This document shows, one piece after another, positions 35,904 to 48,269 of a stretch of DNA of 64,000 nucleotides. This DNA comes from Panax quinquefolius. Taxonomy: Eukaryota > Streptophyta > Magnoliopsida > Apiales > Araliaceae. The DNA lies in assembly GCA_020205615.1 (NCBI GenBank), contig CM035160.1, forward strand, positions 11,879,821-11,943,820, written 5' to 3'. The notes under the pieces are model-generated. The model searched no databases, had not been told where the DNA came from, and worked only from the letters and a program-made list of their open reading frames with translations. The position numbers and the translations under genes are program-made. Within the stretch, counting starts at the first letter, position 1. Every line of letters starts with the position of its first letter.

Positions 35904-37130
35904 CTACGTAGTACACCTAGTTAATAGATAAACAGCAATACAAGGAGAGTTATTCCAAACATTATGATGCAACCTAAGAATCCCATGTGCCTTCTTTTTC
36001 AAGTAATCTTCACAATCAGCTTGAATCACCATGCAAAGTTTAGCGACAGCTCCAACCCTCAACATTTCCGAAAGAACTTCCTTCGTAGCCGAGTATCTCG
36101 CAATCATCGCGAGTAACTGAATTGCCCGATCATCCGTTCCTGGAGAAACTCTTAGAGTCCGCTTCGCCACCATCGCAATACCACCAGCATGCTTCAAAAG
36201 TTGAGCCCTCCCATCAGCACAAGAACAAAGATGAGCCAAAAGACAAAATATTAGCTCAGTTACATTTTTACTAGGGTTTCCTAATTCGAGCTCAATGAGC
36301 TCGTAAACAACACCAGTTTCCACTATGTTTATCCTATTTCGTCCCCAAGGGCACACTTCTATTAACACATGTAACGCGGCTTTTGTAACCTGTTCAGATA
36401 GATTTTCCTTAACCACATTTACAATCTCCTTAAAAAAATTATTCTTTAATCTCTCTAGTATACTCGAACTCGTAACTTCTATAATTTCTTTCAACACTAT
36501 AACTGAGAAGTTCTTAGCATTATTTTGATCATTTTCTTCCATTTGATCGGCTTTTAATATCCATAATATCGACTCAATTAGGTCAAAGTTGTCTTTGACT
36601 AGCTGGATATTGGCCGGCGATGGGTTCCATGTAAGGTGAAGAATTCTAAATGCTTCTTCAAGACCGTTAATCCGATCCGCCTTAAAGCATTTTATGATGA
36701 ACAAAATCATTGCCTTTGCTGTGCCGGCTTCAGTCATGCACTTCCTATTTTTTTCATTCTCGTTCGCAAGAACGTTTAGGGTTTTTAACGAGTTTATATA
36801 CAGATGAGAAACGTTGAGCTGGCGGTGGAATTTATGGACATGAGATATGCTGAGGGGGGATTTTGGAGTAGGAATTCGATCAATTCCATGGTTAGCGTTG
36901 GCGGTGCACCACGCTTGGATCAGGCGGCGGAGAGTGTGATTTGGTGTCATGTCGGAGTCTCTAGGCAACGGCTGTTTTGTCACTGGACAGGCGGCCTCCT
37001 CAGCCGTCAACAACCAGTGCTCAATGCTTTCCCGGTCGTAGGTGATGCCGGTCACGGCGGTTACCGGGTCTTTCATTATTTGAAGTGATATGGGGCATAT
37101 GAAATATTCGGGTATATCAATTTCTTCCAT
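35904..37130 (-). CDS. U-box E3 ubiquitin ligase, PUB22/23/24 type
   Basis: Intronless, 408 codons from the ATG at 37130-37128. The frame stays open upstream to a GTG at 37139, but the ATG gives the usual short N-terminus MEEIDIPEYFICPIS. The U-box (about residues 6-82) has ICPISLQIMKDPV, GITYDRESIEHWL, CPVTKQPL and TPNHTLRRLIQAWC, the surface that recruits a ubiquitin-conjugating enzyme. Residues about 100-390 form helical armadillo-type repeats for substrate binding, with ERLKNNFFKEIVNVV and GGIAMVAKRTLRVSPGTDDRAI-type motifs, and the C-terminus keeps the family's W-N-N-S-P-C-I ending. Length is close to the Arabidopsis homologues (roughly 430-460). Those act in the cytosol, dampen pattern-triggered immunity and drought responses, and are stress-induced (established for Arabidopsis). 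No lesion seen. Which of PUB22, 23 or 24 it matches best needs a tree. Confidence 0.93.
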   Translation of the reverse strand: MEEIDIPEYFICPISLQIMKDPVTAVTGITYDRESIEHWLLTAEEAACPVTKQPLPRDSDMTPNHTLRRLIQAWCTANANHGIDRIPTPKSPLSISHVHKFHRQLNVSHLYINSLKTLNVLANENEKNRKCMTEAGTAKAMILFIIKCFKADRINGLEEAFRILHLTWNPSPANIQLVKDNFDLIESILWILKADQMEENDQNNAKNFSVIVLKEIIEVTSSSILERLKNNFFKEIVNVVKENLSEQVTKAALHVLIEVCPWGRNRINIVETGVVYELIELELGNPSKNVTELIFCLLAHLCSCADGRAQLLKHAGGIAMVAKRTLRVSPGTDDRAIQLLAMIARYSATKEVLSEMLRVGAVAKLCMVIQADCEDYLKKKAHGILRLHHNVWNNSPCIAVYLLTRCTT

Positions 37131-37259
37131 GTTTAACACAAATTTGAGGTTTAAAGAATTCTAAACTCAGAGACAGAAAGAGAAAGGGAGAGAATTAATA
37201 GGTGGAATGGTGATGACAAAAGAAATTATTTATTTATTCCTAAAGATGGAATGATGGGC

Positions 37260-37266
37260 TTATATA
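37260..37266 (-). promoter_or_regulatory. Probable TATA box of PUB gene
   Basis: Minus-strand TATATAA in CATGTATATAAGCCC, 130 bp upstream of the ATG. A start site about 30 bp downstream would give a leader near 100 nt, without an upstream ATG that I could see. Confidence 0.55.
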
Positions 37267-37975
37267 CATGTAGGGAGTTTGAATGAGAATCAAATGGACT
37301 ACTATGAGTCTAAGTCTGTTCCAGAGAGTATTAGATAGATGGCTTTTTGACCTTTTATTATTCATACATATATATATATACTATTCTACTTTATATTTGT
37401 TTTATTATTTTTATTACTAATTCAATGAGAGTACCTACTAAAAACTGATCAACGGTATTATTTAATAAGTTATACTTTGTACTCATACAAACATATTCAT
37501 GCGTATAGAATTATTCCATATTTTCATAGACAAAATAAATATTTGCCTATAATTATTTTGGTCAATAAATGAAAATTTTAAAAGTTGCTAGATGATAGTG
37601 AATATTCTCTTCATTTCATATTATTTAATTATTATTGACTTTTTAAAGTCAAGTAAGAGATTTTAAACATATATAAAATTGACATATATAGATTCTTTTA
37701 ATTTTAATCAATACAATGATGAATAATGAAAATTATTTAAAAACTATTACTAATTATAAATTTTATTGTTTTATAATTTTTAATGAGTCGCCTCAATTTT
37801 GAGTTGAAAATATCTCAAATTAATTTTCAAAATCAATAATGATCATTTAGCCAAAAAAAAATGCTAATAATAATCATATAATTTAAAACGGATAGAATAT
37901 ATTAAAAACTTCTTTATTTTTAAAGCCTCATATTTTTTAAAGAGGCCTCACAATTCACACAGTTATATAAAGGTC

Positions 37976-38021
<46 letters not shown>

Positions 38022-38144
38022 CTTAAACTCACGCTTGTTGAAATTTCCATGCACTTCACCTCATACGCTTTTTTTTTTTTTTTTTAAAAAAACGCAGAAA
38101 TGAATTTCAATTGAAATTTCATAATAAGAAACTTAAGATCTCGC

Positions 38145-38182
<38 letters not shown>

Positions 38183-39110
38183 ATTAATCACCAATTAATT
38201 TGAGATCTCATCGGCCATATATAATTATTAGTAAGTCAGTAAAATATTAATTACGAATTTCAAACTACATATAAGCACTTCGGAGCCCGATTAAAAATTA
38301 AAAGAGACTAATATCTGTAACAGCAAAATAATTTATTTAAAAAAACGACTGGGAGAACCGGTTTTAATTCTCATATTTAAAATGTGTTTGTAATTTTACT
38401 TTAATTTATTTGTCATAGCTGATCCTGGATCGGTGGTCAAACACGTGAAACCGGACAAGATGGGCATGCATTTGACTTTCAACCCTTTAGAAGCCAATTG
38501 GCGATGGGACCCATTATTAAGGGTTCCGGCGGGCGAAAAAACCGGAGGAGAGAGAACGGGACAAAGATTTGAACAAAATGTGGAAAGTTGAAAACAGAAT
38601 CTGACAAATTCTGTGGGCGGAATTAAGATTTGGAGCTGCCCAATTATTTGATTAATTAACGTCATTGTTGAAATAATTTTGAAAATGATCCTCTCTTTTT
38701 CTTTCTTTTTTTAAAGGCCTATTTTTTTTAATAAAAAAAATATATAATCAAATACATCATTATACTTATTATAATATTAAAAATCAATCAATATTGGGCA
38801 TCATTACACTATCACATCTTATATATCTTTTTGTGTTTTTAATTGTTATAAACTTATAATTATATATATATACAATAAAAGCTCTATTTAAAAATAGATT
38901 TGGGGCCAAACTATTTGTATTTTAATTGAGAGGTTATTACTATATAAAATTATTATTATATAGATTATAGTTTAATTGTCTGGAACTTAAAAAGTATATA
39001 ACATATTACAATTTAGATGTTATTCCTATTTATAATGTACCAAATTGATTAAATTTTTTTATAATATTGTAGATATTATTAACATATAGAGTATTCTTAA
39101 ATAGAGTTTT

Positions 39111-39152
<42 letters not shown>

Positions 39153-41199
39153 GTATTCCCATTTGTGAAATAAAAATTTATTCCATTCTTACTGACTGAA
39201 TGTAAGAAAATTGAAAATTCTGATAAATATCAATTATGCATTGACTTTCAACAGGTGCTTGTGTTGAACGTGCATGCAGATGTGGTCAGTCTCTCTCTCT
39301 CGTTGTTGGTGTGAGCCATTGGGCTGGCAATGTGGGCTAAATCTTCGGCAGACTGAAATGCTTAAAATTAGAGATAAAACGATTATTACTCCATTAAAAT
39401 TATTATATATTACCAAAAACATCCTTGCATAGATAAATGGAAAGCAAAATTATAGGTGATAAAGATGAGAGAGTATTAAATATTTAAGGGTAATTAAGGA
39501 AATAATGTAACTAATTCTCCTTAAAATCTTAAAACGTCATATATTTAGGAACGAAAGACAAATTATCCTAGCCTTAGTATTAGTTAGGAATTTAATTGTG
39601 GTGGTGTGATATTGAAAATAATAACATAAAAAATAATGACAAATTAAAAACATCATATAACTTCATAATTTTTTAAAATAGAAATATATCTCTAATTTTA
39701 AAACCGATTAAAAATGTATATTTAATTTTAATAATTGATGTATGGCCTGGCATGGGACCCAATCGGACGGGACCCAGTGTTTTTAATTTATCTACTGTGT
39801 CCCCAGCATAGTCCGATAGTCCATTAGTCCATGCGTGTGTTTGAAATGTAACATGACCTATTTAATGGTGCGTGAGATTTTTTGGGGACCAGAAGGAAAA
39901 GTCCAATATTTTGTTTACAATTCCAGAAAGAAAAAATATTTAAGTTTTTATTTTTTATTTTTAAAAAAATAAAATTTACAAACACATTGTTGATAAACAA
40001 GTTGTTTATGAGTTGAAGCTAGTAAGACCAAACTTGAGTCTATTATTGAGCTCATTTACAATTTCAATCAAATGTATCCAAATTTTTTTTTTTTTTAAAA
40101 AATAATAAATTAATATCCACAAAAAGTTAAAACTAATTTATTTTAGTTTTAATAAAGATAAAGAGCGTTGGGTTAACTAGTAAATTAAAAATGTTTTGAG
40201 TATAATTAATTTCTTAATTATTTAAACATTAAACGGGTTGGGCTTGAGTCCAATCCTTTTAAACTAACTCGGGTCAAATTAGATTTAAACGAGCCGAATC
40301 GGGCAGATTTTTTGAACTACCCAATACTCGAATTAATAGGGTTTGTAACCATTAACTAGTTTACTTCTGAACCTTGAAAAGCCCAAAACTGCGTATATGT
40401 TGTACAACAAAATCAGCATGTGACTAGAAGCAGAAACAAAACCATTAATTAGTTTTATTTTCTGTGTTAAAAGCCCAAGGCGTAAGAAAAAAGAAAAAAC
40501 AGTTGACTCGATTAAATGCTTCATTTCGATTAAAAAGTTCGATTCGAAATTTCACTTTGAAATATAAATAAAGTCAAATATGAAGCGCATTTTAAAGTTC
40601 GATAAATTACTCGAACCTCCTCAAATTTTAATTTTCTATTGATCTTTTGGATCATATTCGTTGGAAAAGTCTAAACCGCTTTTAAGGCCGATTCGAATCG
40701 TGCTTTACTTCGAAGAGCTAAATGAGCCTCAATCAAACTTTATTTTATACTCGATAAATTTTGTGAACCAAATCTGAGCAACACAATACTCGGATCGGCT
40801 CGGTTCGTTTACACTCTTAGTTAAAACCATTTACATTCAATTAAATGGGAATTCATATTTTCACAGGCTCTCACTCACACGAGTGTGGGGTCTATTTATT
40901 ATTCATGTGAGGGTGCTCTTGTGGAACTATCATTTTTACTTGTAAAAATATCAATTCCCAATTAAATTATCACATTTTATGAGATATTTCAAAAATAAGT
41001 AAGTTAAGGGTTCGTTAGATAACTGTTTCTACTTTCACTTTTTTGTTTTTTACTTTTATTTTTTTTTTAAATTAGAAGAGAAAAATAATGTTTGATAACT
41101 ACTTTTGTTTTGAAAAAAATGGAAGTAAAATCTACTTTGAAAACACAAAAAAATAATTGCTTCTTCAATTTTGGCCACAAGGAGCCAAAAAAAAAGGAC
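37267..41199. other. AT-rich intergenic region, no gene supported
   Basis: Contains (AT)n tracts at about 37977-38018, 38148-38178 and 39115-39149 and a T-run at about 38068-38084. A less AT-rich island at about 38410-38650 has a CACGTG box (near 38443) and TTGACTTT but no convincing ORF. The stretch 39990-40835 looks like a decayed dispersed repeat. No RNA gene recognised. Confidence 0.65.
39990..40835. repeat. Possible decayed dispersed repeat, unclassified
   Basis: Word composition differs from the surrounding DNA: repeated AACTCG, GAGCC and GATTCGAA-type words (for example AACGAGCCGAATCGGGC near 40290 and GGATCGGCTCGGTTCG near 40793). Such stretches are common in decayed plant repeats. 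Boundaries and class are uncertain. Confidence 0.3.
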
Positions 41200-41305
41200 A
41201 GTGTTCGACACATAGGTCAGGAGGTAATCCCTCTTCCTGCGTGTTAATATTATATTGATCAATTGACCAACTTACTATGAAGTTAAGTTTATAGTAACCG
41301 AATCC
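41200..41305 (+). repeat. Dispersed repeat family X, copy a
   Basis: Shares with copies b and c the core GATCAATTGACCAACTTA, then TATGAAGTTAA and a GGATCC-like edge (here CGAATCC). On the other side the family has a TGT.TTAATATTATA / TGTGTCAGCATTGTA segment and a TAGGT or GTAGGT box. Confidence 0.6.
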
Positions 41306-42128
41306 GATTGTTATGGTTTAATCATCAAGTGGAGATATGAGTGCAGTGCCACAATTTCGCCAATCAATCCGAGAATCATAAGTAGGCCACAAAATTTTCA
41401 ACAACTTGCAAACTCTCTTAAAGTGTAAAGATTTAGTTCAGTCCGTCTTTATCCAATTCAATGGCCTCAACTAGGTAGCATATTAGATTAAATGGCAGTC
41501 TAATTAACTAACTCTACATATGACGATGTAACTTGGCGTAATAAAGAGAACATGCTATAAAGATACACATCCTTCGACTACTTGTCAAAGTGGGAACAAC
41601 CAAGTAATATTTTTATGTCGATTAGAATCTAGTGGTTAAGTTATTATAAGTTATTTCGTTCCCACATAGACTCTTCCCCTATATGTATTAGGATATATTA
41701 TTGTAATAGATTATGACATTCAAAAAAGAAAGTTCAATTCGACAAGTTTATTTCTTCTTTTATATGAAGCTTGTTTTCTCTTAATATGACAAGTTTATTT
41801 TTTCTTCCTTTAATGAAGTTTGATTGGTTCTTTATATTATAATTGTGATGATGTATTTGAACAAAAGAAAAAGAGTAACATCTTTTATGAAGACTAATTA
41901 TTCATCGGCGCCAATTTAACTTATGATGTGTTTGGAAGCTATCGCCCAATTAGTATAATTTTTTTTAATAAACAACGGGTTGTTTTAAATTTTTGAAAAT
42001 TTGATGAATTTTGTAAATCTTAGTTCGAACATGTTATTGGTAAAACCTGATCTAAAACCTAATTCAGAAATAATTGTAGAATTCCCGAAAGGTAATTGGG
42101 TCTATTTTGTACTTTTGAGTGAATTAGG

Positions 42129-42166
<38 letters not shown>

Positions 42167-42372
42167 GAAAAGGCTACTCTAAAGCAATTTTAAAAAGCGG
42201 ACTAAAGATTTAAGGCGTTTAAAAATCTTTTAGTGTCTATGGTGACCAGTTGAATAAAATCATCAAAGACTATACATGGCTATGGCGACGGATCGAACTG
42301 TCGCATGTATGATTAAAAAGCGATAGTTAAATCTTTGGTTATTTCTTTAAGGTTCGACTTTAAAAACAGACA

Positions 42373-42413
<41 letters not shown>

Positions 42414-43423
42414 GAGATCTTGCAATTGTATTGTGTATGAAATTTTCAAAAAGTAGTGAAATTGATCAGCCGTCGACTCTGAATTAACCCGATGTTGGGT
42501 AAATCACGTAAATTTGTGTATAATGGGAGTGTGTATTTATAAATTATTATTTAAAAAAGACTACATTCATATACCCTTTAACTATCCAAATCTCTCTAGT
42601 CATATGAATTAGTTAAGTCAACCTTTTTCCTTTATTTTTTCAATTAAACAACAAAGGAACAATTGGGGAGTTGGTTATGGATTGTCAAATTGGTATCGCT
42701 ATCCTGTGAGGTGCATGATGACAAAATAGTGGAGGCTTTTCATTGGATATGATTTAGCTCCAAATCACGCCATTGGGCATGCATGGCCTACTAAATTCAT
42801 GTTGACAAAACACTCATTATTTGGAAAATTAAATTAAATTAAATTAAATTATACTCCTAATGATATAAGGTCAAATTAATGTTTGATTCTTATTGATAGC
42901 AATTTTAAAGAAAAGTTGAACAAATACTGATTAATTAAGAAATTCATAATCTTAACATGCGAAGATTTAGAGTAAATCAAAACAATTATCATATATAATT
43001 ATGAAATATTGAATAATAAAGACAATTCGACCATTAAAAGTTTCTTATCATTTTGTAATTTTAATTTCATTTTTCAACTCATCATTTGGAGCTTCAATAA
43101 TAAAAAAGAATATATACATATACGAATCAAAACCCCACATGCCAACAATTCAGGGGACCAATTAAGTGAAATAATCAAAGTAAAATCTCTCTTTTTTTTT
43201 TTTTTTTTTTACATATAAAAGAAGAGGGTCTTCTAGTGCCAAATGTCAATGCCTAAGATCACAGTGTCTCACAATGATAGAAAATTGCAGCTTTTTTTTC
43301 TCCCCCACTAAATAAAAGTGTATATTTCAAGCCTAACTCATCTTGTGCAGCCTGCACTCGCATAGGAATTGTGCCTTCTTGTCACGTTTATGAAAAGTTG
43401 GTGAAAAAATTCTACATTTTACT

Positions 43424-43463
<40 letters not shown>

Positions 43464-43912
43464 TTTATTATAAAGTGGATATGATGATATTAAAGTAATA
43501 CTACCCCTTCCCTTGCCTTCCCTTCAAACAAAACACTATCATTTTATATTCAAATATTGGAATTTGACCATCTTTAATTCCATATATTTTCTCTTCAATT
43601 TTATTTAATATATCAAAAATCTATATTTAAAACAAGTATACTAATTAAAAAATCTTGGAATCATATGGTTGTTGATGCCCGTTGGGCATGCCTCTTAAGT
43701 TTATTACACATCTACGTTCTTACAACATGCCTCCTTCGGACAATACGACTTGTAATAAGCAAAATAATTGAGCGACAGCTCTTCAATCGTTATATGATGA
43801 TCTGAAAGTTGTAATTAGAGCTAAGCATCCTTAATTTGTTGATAATGATGATGTGATGTGTGTTTAATGGATAAAAATAAAATCTTAAAATACGAGTGGA
43901 CTACAAATAATA
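41306..43912. other. AT-rich intergenic region, no gene seen
   Basis: Holds (AT)n tracts at about 42137-42163, 42377-42410 and 43430-43461 and a 22-base T-run near 43190-43211. A short stretch at 42270-42320 (GCGACGGATCGAACTGTCGC) is an imperfect inverted repeat that may come from a decayed DNA transposon. No coding gene or RNA gene supported. Confidence 0.6.
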
Positions 43913-44170
43913 CTCCCTCCTATTCATATTAAATGTCTTTTTAGAGTTAAGCACATTTATTAAGAAATAACACAAAATGTCTTTTGTATCACTAATTAAT
44001 TATTTCTCTTTCCACAATGGTCCATGGAATTGCATTTACTAAGCATATTAAATAGAGGGGTAAATTAGGAAAAAATAGTGCAATATTGCATAGGGATTCC
44101 AAAACGACACTTATATTGAATAAAATAAAACTCTCCAAAACGACACTTAATTAATATAAATAGGAGGGAG
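43913..44170. mobile_element. Stowaway-like MITE (258 bp) with TA target duplication
   Basis: Starts CTCCCTCCTATTCATATTAA and ends TTAATATAAATAGGAGGGAG, near-perfect terminal inverted repeats of about 20 bp, flanked on both sides by TA (43911-43912 and 44171-44172). CTCCCTCC termini with a TA duplication are the hallmark of Stowaway MITEs, moved by Tc1/mariner transposases. No coding capacity. Confidence 0.85.
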
Positions 44171-44394
44171 TATATAAGAGGAGAATGGAGACAGAAGGAA
44201 GATTGCAAATCCAAATAGGATTTTATAAGTCAAGATTCTCATGCTCTCTTGCCTCATCTCTCTACTACATACTCCTATATTTTAGTTAACTAAATCTCAC
44301 AACACTAACTTTTTCATATGGGAAGGTGTTTGCGCACTTCCCTTTCAACAAAGGTGCAAGGAATAGTGCTTAATATATACAAATAAATATGAGT

Positions 44395-44535
44395 GATTAG
44401 TATGAAGTTAATTTTGATCAATTGATTAATACAGTATAGACACGTAGGTGGGATGTAATCTCTTTCTCTGTGTGTCAGCATTGTATTAGTCAATTGACCA
44501 ACTTATCATGAAGTTAACTTCATCGCAACAGGATC
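44395..44535 (+). repeat. Dispersed repeat family X, copy b, with inverted arms
   Basis: The right arm (TTAGTCAATTGACCAACTTA, TCATGAAGTTAACTTCATC, ending next to GGATCC) is partly the reverse complement of the left arm (ATGAAGTTAATTTTGATCAA, TTGATTAATACAGTATAGACA). The arms flank ACGTAGGTGGGATGTAATC. The inverted structure suggests a MITE. The dispersed copies are at 41200 and 46706. Confidence 0.6.
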
Positions 44536-44723
44536 CCAAATAAATTATAATTAGGATGAATAGTTAGGATTGATTGTTGCTAAATTTAGAAAGAGTAAAG
44601 AGAAAAAGAAGAAGATATTGAGAAATTTTTTGTTCATATTCGATTGTTCATTTTCAATAAGTTGACAGTATTATATAGGCTCATCTTACAATCAATCTTA
44701 ACCATTCATTTTAGTCTAATTTA

Positions 44724-45093
44724 GGGGTTGTTTGATAAAAATTGAATGAAACAGTTCAATTTGAATGAGCTGAATGAAGCTGAATACTGAATATTGAATG
44801 AAAAAAGTTGTTTGATAATTGATTGACATGTCTGAAACATATGAATAATAGATTTTTATTATTTTATCCCTCTGAAAAAAATTCAAAATTGTTGTAAATA
44901 TATTTAATATTACTTAATATAATAGTTATTATTATTAAAAAAGTTAAATACTTCATTCAATAGTCATTCAGCAAAAAAAATTTACACTTGGTCATTCATT
45001 TGATCGATTCAGTCATTCAGGCGATTTTATTCAAAAAAAAAACTCATTGAATGGCGGACCAATCCAGCCATTCAGCTCTAAACAAACACCCAC
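44724..45093. mobile_element. hAT-like MITE (~370 bp)
   Basis: The left end GGGGTTGTTTGATAA and right end AAACAAACACCCACC form short imperfect inverted repeats of the GGGTGTTTG type often seen in hAT MITEs. The interior repeats GAATGA, ATTCAGTCATTCAG and similar words. A clean 8-bp target duplication was not found, so class is tentative. Confidence 0.5.
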
Positions 45094-46705
45094 CTAAACT
45101 TTCCATTTACTTGTGATTATAAAAGCAAAACCTGTCCTAAAAACATCTATAATCCAAAAGATTTAGATTAAAGATGAAAATTAGTCCACATAAAAGCTTG
45201 AAGCTATCTGACTGATTGTTAAATACAAACTGAAAAAACTCCACTTGCTGTAATTAATATTGCATTTCAGATAGCAGTTGATACTAAAAACCTCTCTTGC
45301 ATATATGATATATATATATAGCCGGATAGCCCCATCATCTGTTATTACTCCACCGAGCCAAGCTTTCCAAAGAGAGACTAGACAAGGATTTTGAATTGCA
45401 GTTGATCCAATTAAACGCTGCAAGTTGCCCAGATTGCTTCTTTGGCAATGTACGTAACAATTCTGATGCATGCCCCACTCACTATATAAAGAACATAAAC
45501 GCCAATAGACTTCAACAAGAATACCACAGTGGATGACGTTGTACGAGGAGGAATATTTTACCCAATTCCCCATAATTACTAATAGGCTTAAATTAAATTA
45601 ATTACTCATGTCTCTCCAACTACTGCCGGAATACTTCACATACATGTCCGAAATCATTGATAATTATATTATTTATATTTCATATAACGTATATATTGTG
45701 GTATTCATACATTTGGAATAGTTCAAATGCCTATTCAACTATATAAAAAGTGAGTTTTGACCTATAATTTAACCAATATGGTAAAAAGGAACAATTTTGG
45801 TAAAAAAAATAAACTTGAAAGTACACTACTGATAATATTGATACTTTTAGACTAAAAACGAAATTTTATGAAATTTTGAGGGACACTTTTATGATTAACC
45901 CATAATTTTTATCCCTCTCGATGAGAAGTACCAAATTTCAAGTTTCAACTAAACTAAAGGAAACTGTTCAATGTGAAAATATTCATATAAACCACATGCA
46001 ATTGCATTAAGTTTACATATCTGGTTACCTTGTGAATTAAATTATTTTTTAATAAATATTGTTAAAAAAATTATAGTTAAGATGATTTTTCAGCAACCAC
46101 AGTGGAGCTATACCCATATAAAAAAAACTTAGACCAGAAGACCATTAAGAACACACACTGACGAGTGACGAGGGTTGGGAATGGGAAGGGGAGGGAGGTA
46201 GAGACTAAATCCCTTCTAAAACGATATCAGCCTGGTGCATTTAAGAATTTTTATTTTAAGTGTTGACCCCAATATTTGAACCCGAGAAGTCAAGTAAGGG
46301 AGCAAGCATTATTTAATTTTTAATTCAGTAATCTAATCGTGAGGATGTAAAGATCGAATATATTAAAATATGAGAATATGCAAATTTTATTTGAATTTGA
46401 GATTATACATTGGCAACTTTATAACAATAGAATTTACTAAGATTTGAATTATCAATATATATATATATATATACATATTATTTAGACTATTAAACAAATG
46501 ATATTACAATATTTTACATTTTTATAAATTTATGTCCACCCTAGTAGTTAGGTGTTAGAGGCACGCTCAAAATTGGGACAAACCTGAGTGTTGCATGAAA
46601 GGAATAGTGAACAATTAATCTTGGAATGGCAAATTCATAATGAGACAGAAAGGAAAGAGTGGACACCGGACCACAAAAACAATGGGAATAAAATGTAAAA
46701 AATAC
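45094..46705. other. Intergenic region with one unassigned minus-strand ORF
   Basis: The only long ORF (45573-45181, 130 codons, minus) has no family I recognise and no clear codon or homology signal, so it is not called a gene. The rest is AT-rich DNA with an (AT) tract near 46455-46476. Confidence 0.5.
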
Positions 46706-46800
46706 GGATCCGGTTAGCATGAAGTTTATTTGTTGGTAAGTTGGTCAATTGGTCAATAGAATGCTGACACACATAGAACATCGCCTGCGTAGTGGTTCAA
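46706..46800 (-). repeat. Dispersed repeat family X, copy c
   Basis: Inverse of copies a and b: GGATCCGGTTAGCATGAAGT at the left, TAAGTTGGTCAATTGGTCAA, then ATGCTGACACACATAG. Downstream, GCGTAGTGGTT (46793) and ATTCGAAACTCG (about 46832) resemble A and B boxes of a tRNA-derived SINE, which is suggestive only. Confidence 0.55.
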
Positions 46801-47426
46801 TTTTAAGTGAAATGTTTCATATTCGAAACTCGATTTGAAGGCTTACATGAGTAGAATTCGCTTTACGCGAATCGAGAAGACTTACACGGGCCGAGAGTAG
46901 GTCCGAAAGAATGATCAAGTCGAATCGGCACAAAATATAAATCCTTTATCGAATTCGAAATTTCAATTTTTTTGAGTCAATAGAATATGAGCGTGAAGGT
47001 GTTATTTGAGATTCACTCGTTTGCACCCCTATTTAAACGATAATCTTTTAGGAGCGGAGTAATCTTCTACTGCTAATACTATACTAATTACATTATTAGT
47101 AGTAATTGTGAGATAGGATTTTATCAATAAAGATTTAAATTTTGTCGAAATAATTTTTAATATTATGGTGTGAATTTGAGATAATATTATAGTTGTGGGT
47201 AGTATTTATAAATTTTGCAAAGTATCACAGTGGTTATATTATATTCGATTGGTTAGAATATTAGGTTTAGCGGGGAATATTAAATAACTACTCAATCATT
47301 GGTGAACCCAATTGTGTAATTATTGTCGGATTGAAAAACGACAAAAATATTTTATTGAAATAACGGCGGAAGTTTTACCGATTGATCTTGTTGAACTACT
47401 ACAGTAGTAAAAATGCGATGTCGTGT

Positions 47427-47890
47427 GGTTGCATAGTAGCAGACGGTATTGATTATTGATCTTTATGTGAGAAGTCACCGGTTTGATTACATTATTATCG
47501 ATTAATAATATGAATTATTATAAGCGATCTTGACGTTTTGTTTTATTCAGTATTATTAACGTAATAAAACGAAAACATCTTTTATATAAAATGAAATCTT
47601 TATTAAAGTTATTACATAAATAGAATATATTATATTATGCGTAGTGTTGCGTAGTGTTTTGGTTGCGTAAGAAGACACCGGTATTGATTATTGATCTTAT
47701 ATGAAAGTCAAACCGGTTTGATTACATTATTGTCGATTAATAATATGAATTATTATAATGATCTTGACGTTTTGTTTTATTCAGTATTATTAACGTAATA
47801 AAAGCGAAACATCTTTTATATAAAGCGAATCTTTTTATTAAAGTTATTCATAAATAAAATATATTATATTATCGTAGTGTTGCGTAGTGT
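47427..47890 (+). repeat. Two tandem copies of a 234-bp segment, left LTR only
   Basis: GGTTGCATAGTAGCAGACGG at 47427 and GGTTGCGTAAGAAGACACCG at 47661 each begin a copy running through TATTGATTATTGATCT, CGATTAATAATATGAATTAT and ATCTTGACGTTTTGTTTTAT to the CGTAGTGTTGCGTAGTG end. The right LTR has one copy (about 53622-53850). The copies differ by small indels. Confidence 0.85.
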
Positions 47891-48054
47891 TTTGCATAAT
47901 GTTTTGCGTAGTGTTTGCGTAGTAAAATGTTTTTATATAAATAGAATATATTATATTTTATTTAAAAGATTTTGCTTTAACTATGAACCGCAGATTAAAA
48001 TGTAAATCAATCTGAATAGTTTCATGGATTAATTACTTATGCATTCTATTTTCC

Positions 48055-48062
48055 TATAAATA
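48055..48062 (+). promoter_or_regulatory. Left LTR TATA box
   Basis: TATAAATA in TTCCTATAAATAAAATTTC, about 950 bp into the LTR; the same box is at 54011-54018 in the right LTR. Confidence 0.65.
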
Positions 48063-48269
48063 AAATTTCATTCCTTCATTATTTTCTTACGAATTCAACT
48101 TTGAACTCTGAGAGAAATTATAAAGAGAAGCTATAGAGAAAATCTATAGAGAGAAGAAGAAGAGTATTACTGCAGTACTTCACTACTTTGATATCCAAAG
48201 TGTCTTTTACGGTAAGGATATTATTTGTTGTACCTGTAAGGGTGTTATTCTTTCTTATTCATGAAGAGA

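Noticed and set aside
36804..37088. 94-codon plus-strand ORF
   Set aside because: It is antisense to the U-box part of the PUB gene, whose frame is clearly the coding one.
38410..38650. Less AT-rich island with CACGTG and TTGAC words
   Set aside because: Could be a promoter fragment, but no gene or transcript structure is visible next to it.
45181..45573. 130-codon minus-strand ORF
   Set aside because: No family recognised, no supporting neighbours or splice pattern; left as unassigned because random ORFs of this size occur in such DNA.
46780..46977. Possible tRNA-derived SINE (A-box and B-box-like words, T-rich end)
   Set aside because: The boxes are imperfect and the left part merges with dispersed repeat family X; no target duplication seen.
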